The notes under the pieces were generated by a model, which was not told where the DNA came from, did not search any database, and saw nothing but the letters and a program-made list of their open reading frames with translations. 32,380 nt of DNA from positions 1 through 32,380 of the forward strand of contig CAZMSA010000015.1 of NCBI GenBank assembly GCA_964568825.1. The letters are read 5' to 3'. The first letter of the stretch is position 1, and the number at the start of each line of letters is the position of its first letter. A program made the position numbers and the translations under genes. This document shows positions 7,201-15,255 of the stretch, piece after piece. This DNA comes from CAVVDT01 sp964568825. GTDB taxonomy: Bacteria; Pseudomonadota; Alphaproteobacteria; Rhizobiales; Aestuariivirgaceae.

Positions 7201-7528
7201 TCAGCATGGACCGACATCCCGTCGGCTGCTGTAGCTTCTAACTGAGGCGAACCGGATTATCCGGCGACGAAGTGCGATCTCATCACCGCTCAACCTATCG
7301 CGTTCGCCTTGTACCTTGGGCATCACGGCTGGATCGAAGTCCCGGTTGTACGCCGCGAATACGTCGGGATATAGCCGCTTCGTCACAACAGGATGTTTGG
7401 TACGCAGCGTCGTTTTCCAGTTTGCCATGCCTTGATGGTGCCCCCGGCAGGCGCAGGTCCTCCGGGATCGGGCGCCGGAAACGGTATGTGCCGTTGCGGT
7501 TGCGAATGCGATAGCATACGAGCACCAT
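7201..7528 (-). pseudogene. Tyrosine-recombinase (integrase) N-terminal remnant, frameshifted
   Basis: Two overlapping minus-strand frames together rebuild the start of a phage-type integrase. The first begins at 7528 with MVLVCYRIRNRNGTYRFRR and PIPEDLRLPG, like the N-terminal domain of many alphaproteobacterial integrases. The reading then moves to another frame near 7428-7445, continuing NWKTTLRTKHPVVTKRLYPD and VFAAYNRDFDP, which corresponds to the usual SLxTxDxxxAxxR segment, and LSGDEIALRRR. It stops about 100 codons in. The core-binding and catalytic domains (Arg, His and Tyr residues) are absent, so the gene is both frameshifted and truncated. Its start lies about 100 bases from the 3' end of tRNA-Glu, on the same strand, the standard position of an integrase beside its tRNA attachment site. 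Confidence 0.65.
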
Positions 7529-7625
7529 CGGCTTTCGAACTATCCCGCCCAAGTGTATGACACGAGCAGACGCAAAGTTCCTGATTAGCCGGTAGCCTAA
7601 TTCGCTCAATAGCCTGAAGACGGAA

Positions 7626-7700
7626 TGGCGCGCCCTACGGGAATCGAACCCGTCTCTCCAGCGTGAAAGGCTGACGTCCTGACCGATAGACGAAGGGCGC
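7626..7700 (-). tRNA. tRNA-Glu (anticodon UUC), CCA encoded
   Basis: The minus strand from 7700 to 7626 folds into a full cloverleaf. The acceptor GCGCCCT pairs with AGGGCGC; the D stem is GTCT/GGAC; the anticodon stem TCAGC/GCTGG encloses the loop CTTTCAC, giving anticodon TTC; the T stem ACGGG/CCCGT encloses TTCGATT. The discriminator is G and the CCA end is encoded (7626-7628). The 3' end faces the integrase remnant and the sulfation cassette, so island DNA entering here would lie on the low-coordinate side, as seen. Confidence 0.95.
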
Positions 7701-7725
7701 ATCTGGGCTTTGCGAACAGGGGCCC

Positions 7726-7754
7726 TCTATAGTGATGAAGTCGCAAAGGCGCAA
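7726..7754 (-). promoter_or_regulatory. Sigma-70-type promoter of tRNA-Glu
   Basis: On the minus strand TTGCGC (7749-7754) and TATAGA (7726-7731) are spaced by exactly 17 bases (7732-7748), placing transcription start near 7719, about 19 bases before the mature tRNA 5' end. Match to consensus is partial, but the spacing and position are right. Confidence 0.55.
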
Positions 7755-7833
7755 GCGTCGAGGCGACGGATTCAGCCAGCCCGTCCCGTCTTCAAGGCGA
7801 TGCCGGCATGGCGCCGGCAATGAGGGAGATCTT

Positions 7834-8394
7834 ATGCCAAAACGCTATGATGGTGTGTCGATCGCGCTCCATTGGAGCATTGCCCTGCTGATCATCGCGG
7901 CCTTCTTTCTGGAGCAGGACGTCAAGGACGCCGCCCCCTTCGATCCGGCCTACGTGCTGCATGCGCTGGCTGGGCTTGCGGTGCTGGTCCTGACCGTGGT
8001 TCGCATTGTCTGGCGCCTTGTCACGCCCGCCCCACCCTACCCCGCCGCCATGCCACGTTGGCAACGCCGGGCGGCACGCGCCACGACCATGGCCTTTTAC
8101 GCCTTCATGCTGCTCATGCCGCTCACCGGCTGGATATCGCATTCGTTGGAGTATGGGGGCGCCTTCGGCGCCGGCGCCGGGCTCGAAGTCTTCGGCTACG
8201 TGACCATTCCGGCCCTGCCGGGTTGGTACCATTTTCCGCCGAATACCATGAAGCATCTGCACGCGGCGTTGACCCATTTCTGGATACCGCTCCTGGCACT
8301 GCACGTCACGGCGGCGCTCTGGCATCATTTCCGCGACCGCGACGATGTCCTGGTGCGCATGCTGCCGTTCGTGAGAGGCACTACCCACGCTTGA
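7834..8394 (+). CDS. Cytochrome b561 family protein
   Basis: A four-helix membrane cytochrome of 186 aa in the bacterial CybB/b561 family, which carries electrons between quinol and periplasmic or membrane acceptors using b-type haem. It opens with KRYDGVSIALHWSIALLI and continues through AYVLHALAGLAVLVLTVVRI, the typical LMPLTGW segment and a last helix HFWIPLLALHVTAALWHHF. Likely haem ligands are His13, His43, His141 or His143, and His157, in the expected helices. I start at 7834 because GAGGGAGA precedes it closely and the family begins here; the 34-codon upstream extension overlaps the tRNA promoter. The 3' end overlaps recJ on the opposite strand by 14 bases. The natural partner is not evident. 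Confidence 0.9.
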   Translation: MPKRYDGVSIALHWSIALLIIAAFFLEQDVKDAAPFDPAYVLHALAGLAVLVLTVVRIVWRLVTPAPPYPAAMPRWQRRAARATTMAFYAFMLLMPLTGWISHSLEYGGAFGAGAGLEVFGYVTIPALPGWYHFPPNTMKHLHAALTHFWIPLLALHVTAALWHHFRDRDDVLVRMLPFVRGTTHA

Positions 8395-10180
8395 TTTCGG
8401 CAACGTCCTCGATCATCACTTGCGCCTTCAGGCTGCCGCCCCAGTCATCGAGTGCCAGCCGGCCCGCCACATGCACCGGGTTGCCGCGTTCGCTGAGGAG
8501 AAATTCACCAAGCTCGGTGCCGATGGCGCGAAAGGCGATGGCCTTCAGCCGCGTGCCGTCACCCGATTGCAGCGTACAGCGCACATGATCGGACCCGGCC
8601 ACATCGGCATAGGCGATGCGGTGGGCGGGAAAGGCAAAGACCGGTGCCGGATTGCCGCTGCCGAACGGTCCCACCTGCTCCAGCTTCTTGATGAACTCGA
8701 CATGCGCCCCGGTTGCCGTCAGTGCCCCGTCGATGTCGAGGCGGGCTACCGCGCGGCTGGCTTCGCTCTCGGCTGACAGGCTCCTGCCAAGGCACGACCG
8801 CAAGGCCGAAATGTTATCGCGCCGCACCGTCAGGCCGGCCGCCATGGCATGTCCGCCGCCCTTGACGATGACGCCGGCCGATGCAGCCTCCTGCACGGCG
8901 CGGCCGAGATCGACGCCTGAAATGGAGCGGCCAGAGCCTTGCGCCAGTTCTTCACCCTTTGCCCAGCCCAGCGCAAAGCTCGGCAGGCCGGTCCTTTCCT
9001 TGAGGCGTGAGGCAACGAGCCCGAGAACACCGGGGTGCCAGCCCTCCCCCGCCACCACCATCACCGGTAGATCGCCGGCGGCGGCGAGCTGGGCTTCGGC
9101 ATCGATGAGGGCCTGGTCGATCACCGCCAGCTCGATCTCCTGGCGCTCGCGGTTGAACCGGTCGAGGCGTTCGGCGATCTGCATGGCCTCGGCGCGATCG
9201 TCGGCCAGCAGCAGCTTCAGCCCCTGCATCGCTTGGCCGAGGCGACCGGCGGCATTGAGTCGCGGACCCAGCAGGAAGCCCAGCGCATAGACGTCCGGCC
9301 GGCGCTTGAGGCGGGCGACATCGCCCAGCGCGGCAAGCCCCGCATGGCCGCGCGCCGCCATCACCTTGAGGCCTTGCGCCACATAAGCCCGGTTGAGGCC
9401 AGTGAGCGGCACCACGTCGCACACGGTGGCGAGCGCCACCAGATCGAGCATGGTGAGGAGATCGGGCTCGGGCCTTTCGGCGTTCCACCAGCCGCCCGCC
9501 CGCAAGGTTCGCGCGGTCACCGCGACCAGCATGAAGGTCACGCCGGCGGCGCACAGATGGCCGAGACCGGACAGATCGTCATGGCGATTAGGGTTGATGA
9601 TGGCGGTGGCCTCGGGTAGCTCGGCGCCGACCTTGTGGTGGTCGACGATCACCGTCTCAAGCCCGAGGCCGGCCGCGTGGCTGAGCGGGTCATGGGCGGT
9701 GACGCCGCAATCGAGCGTCAGCATGAGGCGCACACCGGCGGCGGCCAATCCCTCAACGCCTACCCGACTCGGACCGTAGCCTTCGGTGAGGCGGTCCGGC
9801 AGGTGCACCTTCGGCTCCACGCCTGCAGCGCGCAGGAAGCGCACCATCAGCGCGGTGGAGGACATGCCGTCGACGTCGTAATCGCCGATGATGCCGATCG
9901 TCTCGCCGGCCATCACCGCAGCCGCCAGGCGTTCGGCGCCCTTGGGCAGGTCGGCGACAGCTTCGGGCGGCGGCATGTAGGCGCGCAACGTGGGGCTGAG
10001 GAATTGCGCGGCATCCTCTGCGGTCACGCCTCTTCCGGCCAGCAGCCTGGCGATCAGTTCCGGCACATCCAGGGTTTGGGCAATGGCGAGGGCATTGCGT
10101 TCCGGCACCGGGCGCAAGTTCCAGCTACGCCCGGTGAGGGAGCGATTGACATCGAGCAGCGGGCGCAGGGCTTCGTCCAT
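8381..10180 (-). CDS. recJ: Single-stranded-DNA-specific exonuclease RecJ
   Basis: A 5'-to-3' exonuclease on single-stranded DNA that acts in RecF-pathway recombination, mismatch repair and base-excision repair. The 599-aa length is normal. DHH-family metal motifs are in order: IGDYDVDGMSS (98-108, Asp100, Asp102, Asp104), TLDCGVTAHD (Asp157), VDHHK (179-183) and NPNRHDD. The DHHA1 domain follows with GWHPGVLGLVASRLKERTG and the GGGHAMAAG motif, and a C-terminal OB-like domain ends the protein. The gene converges on cytochrome b561 and their 3' ends overlap by 14 bases. Upstream lies eipB on the same strand, 83 bases away, so the two may share a transcript. Confidence 0.96.
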   Translation of the reverse strand: MDEALRPLLDVNRSLTGRSWNLRPVPERNALAIAQTLDVPELIARLLAGRGVTAEDAAQFLSPTLRAYMPPPEAVADLPKGAERLAAAVMAGETIGIIGDYDVDGMSSTALMVRFLRAAGVEPKVHLPDRLTEGYGPSRVGVEGLAAAGVRLMLTLDCGVTAHDPLSHAAGLGLETVIVDHHKVGAELPEATAIINPNRHDDLSGLGHLCAAGVTFMLVAVTARTLRAGGWWNAERPEPDLLTMLDLVALATVCDVVPLTGLNRAYVAQGLKVMAARGHAGLAALGDVARLKRRPDVYALGFLLGPRLNAAGRLGQAMQGLKLLLADDRAEAMQIAERLDRFNRERQEIELAVIDQALIDAEAQLAAAGDLPVMVVAGEGWHPGVLGLVASRLKERTGLPSFALGWAKGEELAQGSGRSISGVDLGRAVQEAASAGVIVKGGGHAMAAGLTVRRDNISALRSCLGRSLSAESEASRAVARLDIDGALTATGAHVEFIKKLEQVGPFGSGNPAPVFAFPAHRIAYADVAGSDHVRCTLQSGDGTRLKAIAFRAIGTELGEFLLSERGNPVHVAGRLALDDWGGSLKAQVMIEDVAEIKRG

Positions 10181-10263
10181 GGATCATCTTGTGCACAGGG
10201 GAATCGCGGCTTCATCGGACTGTGCCACGTTGCCGCTCCGCAGGCCACCGCGAGTGAGACGGC

Positions 10264-11133
10264 TCAGGGGCAGGGCTTGGTGGTGTGGAAGTCGACGTGG
10301 GTGAGCTTGCCGGCCAGCGCGAAGTCGCCGTAGTCGAGCTTGATGTCGCCGGACACGCCGTTGTCGAACAGGATGAAGCTCACCTGATAGGAGGGCGTCT
10401 CGTCGGCACCACCGTCATGCTTGTAGTAGCTGACGCTCACCGGCCAGGCGCGCAGTCCGGCAAGCGCCGCGGCGCCCGATCCATCGACGCCGGCGGCATG
10501 GTCGCCCTTAGGCAGCTCGGCGCCGATGAAGGCGATGGCGTCATAGACATTGGCATGATCGCCGCCATCGAAGATGACCGCCCGGAAGCGCGTCTTGCCC
10601 GCCCTTGCGGCTCGATCGAGGGCCAGCTGGTGCTGGACCGGGAACAACACGTCGGGCGGAAGCGGCGCCGTCAGTTCCTTGGGCTTGCGCATGGCGACCG
10701 AGCCGGGCTTGCCGGGCGCCCCGGTGAGCGCGGTGAGCAGGGTGCGCGACTGCAGCGTGTTATCGACGTACTGCTGGCGCGTGTAGCGCAGCTCGTGGCC
10801 GTTGCCGGCCTCCCATGAGCTGGAGCGGCTGTCGAGCAGGCGGCTGCCACCGGAATTCAGCCCATACTGGACCACCAAGCGGAAATCGAGCGTCCAACCC
10901 TCGCAAGGCCCTCCTTTCAGATCGACCACCATGCGCCCGGCGGCCGAGGTGATGCCGGAGCGGTCCTCGGCATGCGCCAGGGTCAGGTCATAGACCGCCA
11001 GATGGGCCTGCAGACCCGGCCCGGCCAACGCGCCGGCCAAGGCGGCGCCGGGCAGGTCCAGCACCGCGCCGGCCAGCCACAAAAGGATAATGATTTGCCG
11101 TCTCAACAGCGAACGCCTCCGGTCGATTGGCAT
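10264..11133 (-). CDS. eipB: EipB-family cell-envelope integrity protein (DUF1849)
   Basis: A periplasmic protein of about 289 aa. A basic stretch (MPIDRRRSLLRRQ) leads a hydrophobic signal core ending near ALAGALA. The mature part begins AHLAVYDLTLAHAEDRSGI and has the family traits GPCEGWTLDFR, then a SSSWEAGNGHELRYTRQQ strand and a Tyr-rich end. Cys77 (PCEGW) and Cys288 (second-last residue) are the only cysteines of the mature protein and should form the disulfide known from Brucella abortus EipB, which closes a beta-spiral and is needed for envelope integrity. The start is uncertain: GTG/ATG choices upstream include an ATG at 11190 with a better AAGGA site but an unusually long n-region. 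It diverges from the 2-hydroxyacid dehydrogenase gene. Confidence 0.82.
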   Translation of the reverse strand: MPIDRRRSLLRRQIIILLWLAGAVLDLPGAALAGALAGPGLQAHLAVYDLTLAHAEDRSGITSAAGRMVVDLKGGPCEGWTLDFRLVVQYGLNSGGSRLLDSRSSSWEAGNGHELRYTRQQYVDNTLQSRTLLTALTGAPGKPGSVAMRKPKELTAPLPPDVLFPVQHQLALDRAARAGKTRFRAVIFDGGDHANVYDAIAFIGAELPKGDHAAGVDGSGAAALAGLRAWPVSVSYYKHDGGADETPSYQVSFILFDNGVSGDIKLDYGDFALAGKLTHVDFHTTKPCP

Positions 11134-11310
11134 CGGGCCTATCCGCAACGCATTCTTCCTGATGGAAATGCGGCCGATGATGGCGTTCATGCCGTTTCCT
11201 TGTGCTGGCGGGCGCAATACAAAGTCCATGGGAGAGCCCGCCGCCGAAAGCCGGGCATCCGAACTGCTCACTCATACCGGACCCAAAAGCAAAAGGCGAT
11301 TGAAAGCAAC

Positions 11311-12279
11311 ATGACCTCAAAGCCCCGCATCATCGTAACCCGCAAGCTTCCTGCCCCTGTCGAAGAGCGCATAGCAGGCCTTTTCGATGCCAGCTTCAAT
11401 CCATCCGACGAGGTGCTCGGAGCCGATGAAATCATCGCGCGGGCACAGGGCGCGGACGGCATCCTTGTCTCGCCCACCGACAAGCTCAATGCCGAGTCCA
11501 TCGCCCGCCTGCCCAAGAGCGTGCGCATCATCGCCACCTTCTCTGTCGGCTACGACCATATCGAGGTGCCGGCAGCGCTGAAGCACGGCCTCACCGTCAG
11601 CAACACACCCGAGGTGCTCACCAATGCCACCGCCGACCTTGCCATGCTGCTGCTTCTGGGCGCGGCGCGCGGCGCCTATTGGGGCGAGCGCATGGTGAGG
11701 GAAAAGACCTGGGGCGCCTGGTCGCCCACCCATCCCCTCGGCCTTGATGTGACGGGCAAGCGTCTCGGCATCCTCGGCATGGGCCGCATCGGCCGGGCGG
11801 TGGCCAAGCGGGCGCGCGGCTTCGACATGGCAGTTCACTACCACGACCAGTTCCGCCTTTCCCCCGATGTCGAGGAAGGCGCGGTGTTCCATGACACCTT
11901 CCATGCTCTCCTGCCCCATTGCGACTTCCTCACCATCCATTGCGCCTCAACGCCTGAAACGCGCGGTTGCGTCAATGCCGAGGCCATCGCCCTCATGCCC
12001 GACGGAGCCGTGCTGGTGAACTCGGCGCGCGGCGACATCGTCGATGACGATGCGGTCATCAAGGCCCTCACCTCGGGCAAGCTCGGTGCTGCCGGTATCG
12101 ACGTGTTCAAAGGCGAGCCTGACATCGACCCACGCTACCGCGACCTCGACAATGCCTTCCTGTTGCCGCATCTGGGTTCCGCGACGCTCGATACCCGCAT
12201 CGCCATGGGCATGCGGGCGGTCGATAATCTGGAGGCATTCTTCGCCGGCCGGCCGCCGCGCGACAAACTGAACGGATAG
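11311..12279 (+). CDS. D-2-hydroxyacid dehydrogenase (glyoxylate/hydroxypyruvate reductase type)
   Basis: An NAD(P)H-dependent enzyme of 322 aa that interconverts 2-keto acids and D-2-hydroxy acids. The catalytic-domain start (KPRIIVTRKLPAPVEERI) and the segment IIATFSVGYDHI with SNTPEVLTNATADLAMLL are typical of the GhrB/glyoxylate reductase branch. The Rossmann loop is LGILGMGRIGRAVAKRA (152-168). The catalytic triad can be placed at Arg240 (NSARGDIV), Glu269 (KGEPDID) and His287 (LLPHLGSAT). I place the start at 11311, where similarity begins; the frame stays open upstream only because it runs antisense to eipB. Glyoxylate or hydroxypyruvate is the most likely substrate, but this family is permissive. 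Confidence 0.9.
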   Translation: MTSKPRIIVTRKLPAPVEERIAGLFDASFNPSDEVLGADEIIARAQGADGILVSPTDKLNAESIARLPKSVRIIATFSVGYDHIEVPAALKHGLTVSNTPEVLTNATADLAMLLLLGAARGAYWGERMVREKTWGAWSPTHPLGLDVTGKRLGILGMGRIGRAVAKRARGFDMAVHYHDQFRLSPDVEEGAVFHDTFHALLPHCDFLTIHCASTPETRGCVNAEAIALMPDGAVLVNSARGDIVDDDAVIKALTSGKLGAAGIDVFKGEPDIDPRYRDLDNAFLLPHLGSATLDTRIAMGMRAVDNLEAFFAGRPPRDKLNG

Positions 12280-12358
12280 CCCGCTTGCGTAACGCCCGGG
12301 GCTGGTTTACCCCAGCCATCCATAAAGCTGTCTCACCAAGCCATGAAAGGATGACGCC

Positions 12359-12823
12359 ATGGGCAATGTCGATGCGCGATTGAAGAACCTGGGAATCGAA
12401 ATTCCACTGCCAGCCGTTCCGGTTGCCAACTATGTGGGCTTTGTGAAAACCGGCAATCTGGTGTTCACGGCAGGCCAGGTGCCGCTCAAGGACGGCAAGT
12501 TCCAGTACCAGGGTATCGTCGGTGCCGACGTCACTGTGGATGACGCGATCGAGGCGGCGAAGATCTGCGCCATCAACATCATCGCCCAGGTGAAGGCAGC
12601 GTGTGATGGCGATCTCGACAGGGTGAAGCGCGTCGTCAAGCTGGTCGGCTTCGTCAACGGCATTCCCGGGTTCACCGACCAGCCCAAGGTCATCAACGGT
12701 GCGTCCGATATGATGGTGGCGGTGTTCGGCGAGGCCGGCAAACATGCCCGTTCCGCCGTCGGCGCCGGCTCGCTGCCGCTCAATCTGTCGGTGGAAATCG
12801 AAGCGGTCGTCGAGGTCGAATGA
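12359..12823 (+). CDS. RidA-family (YjgF/UK114) protein
   Basis: A small cytoplasmic protein of 154 aa from the chorismate-mutase-like RidA superfamily, whose best-known members hydrolyse reactive enamine/imine intermediates made by PLP enzymes. LVFTAGQVPLKDGKF, the central helix DDAIEAAKICAINIIAQVKA, RVVKLVGFVN and HARSAVGAGSLPLNLSVEIE mark the fold. This longer version, with an N-terminal DARLKNLGIEIP, belongs to the subgroup often called YjgF_like_c1, where deaminase activity is less certain than in archetypal RidA. The Arg in HARSAV fits the ligand-site region. Its stop overlaps the next ATG by four bases (ATGA), so it heads a translationally coupled run of genes. Confidence 0.9.
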   Translation: MGNVDARLKNLGIEIPLPAVPVANYVGFVKTGNLVFTAGQVPLKDGKFQYQGIVGADVTVDDAIEAAKICAINIIAQVKAACDGDLDRVKRVVKLVGFVNGIPGFTDQPKVINGASDMMVAVFGEAGKHARSAVGAGSLPLNLSVEIEAVVEVE

Positions 12824-13596
12824 GCGTTCGGTGGGCGGTTGAGTCATCCGCGCTCGGCTGGCTTGCGGCCCGCCCCATCGCCCATCGCGGCCTGCACGAC
12901 AGGGGCCACGGCATCATCGAGAACTCACCTTCGGCGTTTGCCGGGGCCGTGCGACACGGCTATGCCATCGAGTGCGACCTGCAGGTTTCCGCCGACGGCG
13001 AAGCCATGGTGTTCCATGATGACCGGCTCGATCGGCTGACGGCCGAAACCGGACGCGTTTCGGATGTGACGGCCCGGGAACTGTGCAAGATCCCGCTCAT
13101 GGCCGGCAAGGACCACATTCCCGCCCTGTCCGATCTGCTCGACCAGGTGCGCGGCCGCACCCCGCTGGTGATTGAGTTGAAGACCCATTGGGACGGCGAT
13201 CTGCGGCTCGCCCGCCGCGCCGTCGAGGTCCTGTCGGACTATGACGGGCCGTTTGCCCTCATGTCGTTCGATCCCGACCTCGTGGAGCATATGCGCGAAC
13301 TAGCGCCCGCCATGCCGCGCGGCATCGTCGCCGACCGGGTGATCGATCCCTATTGGTCGGTGCTCGATCTCGCCCGCCGCCTCGATTTGCGCAACATGCG
13401 CCATTTGCCGCGCACCCGGCCGCATTTCCTGTCGTTCGAGGTGGCGGGGCTGCCCTCGCCCGCCTCGCGGCTGTTCATGGAGGCGGGTCTGCCGGTCATC
13501 TGCTGGACGGTGCGCGACGAGGCGACCCGCGCCCGGGCGCTCAACTGGTCGGACCAGATCACCTTTGAGGGTTTCTTCCCCGATGGCGACGCCTGA
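12820..13596 (+). CDS. Glycerophosphodiester phosphodiesterase
   Basis: Hydrolyses glycerophosphodiesters such as glycerophosphocholine to sn-glycerol 3-phosphate and an alcohol. The 258-aa length and absence of a signal peptide point to a cytoplasmic UgpQ-like enzyme. The TIM-barrel GDPD motifs are present: AHRGLHD (21-27, His22 and Arg23), ENSPSAF (Glu34, Asn35), ECDLQVSADGEAMVFHDD (Glu51, Asp53, His66) and VIELKTHWDGD. Late barrel strands appear in LMSFDPDLVEHM and VICWTVRDE. The start overlaps the RidA-family stop by four bases and the end overlaps the next gene by 14, so it sits in the middle of a coupled operon. The product glycerol 3-phosphate could feed the same metabolism as glpK in this window. 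Confidence 0.92.
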   Translation: MSVRWAVESSALGWLAARPIAHRGLHDRGHGIIENSPSAFAGAVRHGYAIECDLQVSADGEAMVFHDDRLDRLTAETGRVSDVTARELCKIPLMAGKDHIPALSDLLDQVRGRTPLVIELKTHWDGDLRLARRAVEVLSDYDGPFALMSFDPDLVEHMRELAPAMPRGIVADRVIDPYWSVLDLARRLDLRNMRHLPRTRPHFLSFEVAGLPSPASRLFMEAGLPVICWTVRDEATRARALNWSDQITFEGFFPDGDA

Positions 13597-14764
13597 AGCC
13601 GCCACGCCGGTTATCCGGGTTCTCCGCACCTTTTCGGACATCGATCAGGCGGCCTGGGACGGCTGCGCCAATCCGCCGGGCGAGGCTTTCAATCCCTTTG
13701 TTTCCCATGCCTTCCTGTCGTCGCTGGAGGAGTCCGGTTCGGCCGCGCCGGAAGCCGGCTGGTATCCGCAGCACCTGGTACTGGAGGCAGGCGATGGCAG
13801 CGTGCTTGGCGCCGCCCCCTGCTATGCCAAATCCAATAGCCAGGGCGAATATGTCTTCGATCACGGCTGGGCGGAGGCATGGCACCGCGCCGGCGGGCAT
13901 TATTACCCGAAGTTGCAGATTTCCGTGCCGTTCACGCCAGCAACAGGACCGCGCCTTCTGGTACCGCCCGGTCCCGGGCGCGCCACCCGCCGCCTGCAGC
14001 TTGCCGCCGGGGTCATCGAACTGACCCGCCGCATGGAGGCCTCGTCGGCCCATATCACGTTCCTCGAGGAGGATGAGGCACGCCTGCTGCAGGCACCCCA
14101 ATGGCTGGCCCGCCTCGATACCCAGTTTCATTGGCTCAATCTGGGCTATGACAGCTTCGATGCTTTCCTCTCCAGCCTTGCCTCACGCAAGCGCAAGATG
14201 ATCCGCAAGGAGCGCGCCAAAGTGGCCGAGGAAGGTCTCACCATCCAACAGCTCACCGGCGCGGATATAACCGAAGCCCACTGGGATGCCTTCTTCGACT
14301 TCTACATGGATACCGGCGGACGCAAGTGGGGCAGGCCCTACCTCACCCGCAAGTTCTTCTCGCTGGTCGGCGAGCGCATGGCAAACCACATCCTGCTGGT
14401 GATGGTGACACGGGCCGGTCGGCCCATCGCCGGTGCCCTCAACTTCATCGGCTCGGAGGCTCTCTACGGGCGCAACTGGGGCGCCGTCGAGCATCACGAT
14501 TTCCTGCACTTCGAGGCCTGCTACTACCAGGCCATCGACTACGCCATCGCCCATCGCCTGCCCCGCGTCGAGGCGGGCGCGCAAGGTCCCCACAAGCTGG
14601 CGCGCGGCTATCAGCCGGTCGCCACCCGATCGGCCCATCATATCGTCGACCCCGGTTTCGCCCGTGCCGTCGCCGACTATCTGGCGCGCGAGCGCCGCGC
14701 CGTTGGCGAGGACCAGCTCTATCTCGGCGAGCACACGCCCTTCCGCCACGAGGGCGGGAGTTGA
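13583..14764 (+). CDS. FemAB-like GNAT-fold acyltransferase (DUF482 type)
   Basis: The 393-aa product matches the bacterial family annotated as FemAB-like or peptidoglycan-biosynthesis acyltransferase (PF04339 by recollection). Hallmarks are NPFVSHAFLSSLEESGSA, YPQHLVLEA, SQGEYVFDHGWAEAWHRAGG and YYPKLQISVPFTPATGPRL in the first half. The second half holds SRKRKMIRKERA, FDFYMDTGGRKWGRPYLTRKFF, YGRNWGAVEHHDFLHFEACYY and VEAGAQGPHKLARGYQP. The family has two GNAT-type folds; the substrate and biological role are not established. The ATG at 13583 has a GAGGG about 13 bases upstream and overlaps the phosphodiesterase stop; a TTG at 13565 is a possible longer start. Its place between a phosphodiesterase and a HIT hydrolase gives no clear pathway. 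Confidence 0.85.
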   Translation: MATPEAATPVIRVLRTFSDIDQAAWDGCANPPGEAFNPFVSHAFLSSLEESGSAAPEAGWYPQHLVLEAGDGSVLGAAPCYAKSNSQGEYVFDHGWAEAWHRAGGHYYPKLQISVPFTPATGPRLLVPPGPGRATRRLQLAAGVIELTRRMEASSAHITFLEEDEARLLQAPQWLARLDTQFHWLNLGYDSFDAFLSSLASRKRKMIRKERAKVAEEGLTIQQLTGADITEAHWDAFFDFYMDTGGRKWGRPYLTRKFFSLVGERMANHILLVMVTRAGRPIAGALNFIGSEALYGRNWGAVEHHDFLHFEACYYQAIDYAIAHRLPRVEAGAQGPHKLARGYQPVATRSAHHIVDPGFARAVADYLARERRAVGEDQLYLGEHTPFRHEGGS

Positions 14765-14826
14765 CCGGGAGGGATTGTTGCTGGAACCTGCCGGAAAATT
14801 TCAGTCCATGAACGAGGAGCAAGGCC

Positions 14827-15252
14827 ATGGCCGCCTATGACACCGACAACATCTTCGCCAAAATCCTGCGCGGCGAACTACCCTGCCACGAGGTTTTTCA
14901 GGACGACATGACGCTGGCCTTCATGGACATCATGCCGCGCGTTCCCGGCCACACGCTGGTCATCCCCAGGGCGCCCTCGCGCAACATCCTCGACATCGCG
15001 CCCGCCGATATCGCCGCGGTGATGGCGACCGTCCAGAAGATCGCCCGCGCCCAGATGACCGCCTTTGCCGCCGACGGCATCACCATCCAGCAGTTTTCCG
15101 AGACCGCCGGCGGCCAGATCGTCTTCCACACCCATGTGCATGTCATGCCACGCCATGAAGGCATGCGCCTCGGGCCGCCGGCCTCTGAGATGGCCGATAC
15201 GGCGGTGCTCGTCGAAAACGCCGAAAAACTGCGCGCCGCGCTGGCCGGCTGA
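14827..15252 (+). CDS. HIT-family nucleotide-binding hydrolase
   Basis: A 141-aa histidine-triad protein of the HinT branch, which hydrolyses aminoacyl- and other nucleoside phosphoramidates in the cytoplasm. The start DNIFAKILRGELPCHEVFQD is diagnostic, VPGHTLVIPRAPSRNILD follows, and the catalytic triad HTHVHVMPR places His101, His103 and His105. GAGGAG about 10 bases upstream supports the start at 14827. It follows the FemAB-like gene by 62 bases and ends the four-gene run; azlD converges on it with 3 bases between stops. The longer C-terminal tail (ASEMADTAVLVENAEKL) is usual for alphaproteobacterial members. Confidence 0.93.
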   Translation: MAAYDTDNIFAKILRGELPCHEVFQDDMTLAFMDIMPRVPGHTLVIPRAPSRNILDIAPADIAAVMATVQKIARAQMTAFAADGITIQQFSETAGGQIVFHTHVHVMPRHEGMRLGPPASEMADTAVLVENAEKLRAALAG

Positions 15253-15255
15253 TGG

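Noticed and set aside
12300..12317. Hairpin GGCTGG/CCAGCC after the 2-hydroxyacid dehydrogenase gene
   Set aside because: Only six pairs and no T-run; not convincing as a terminator.
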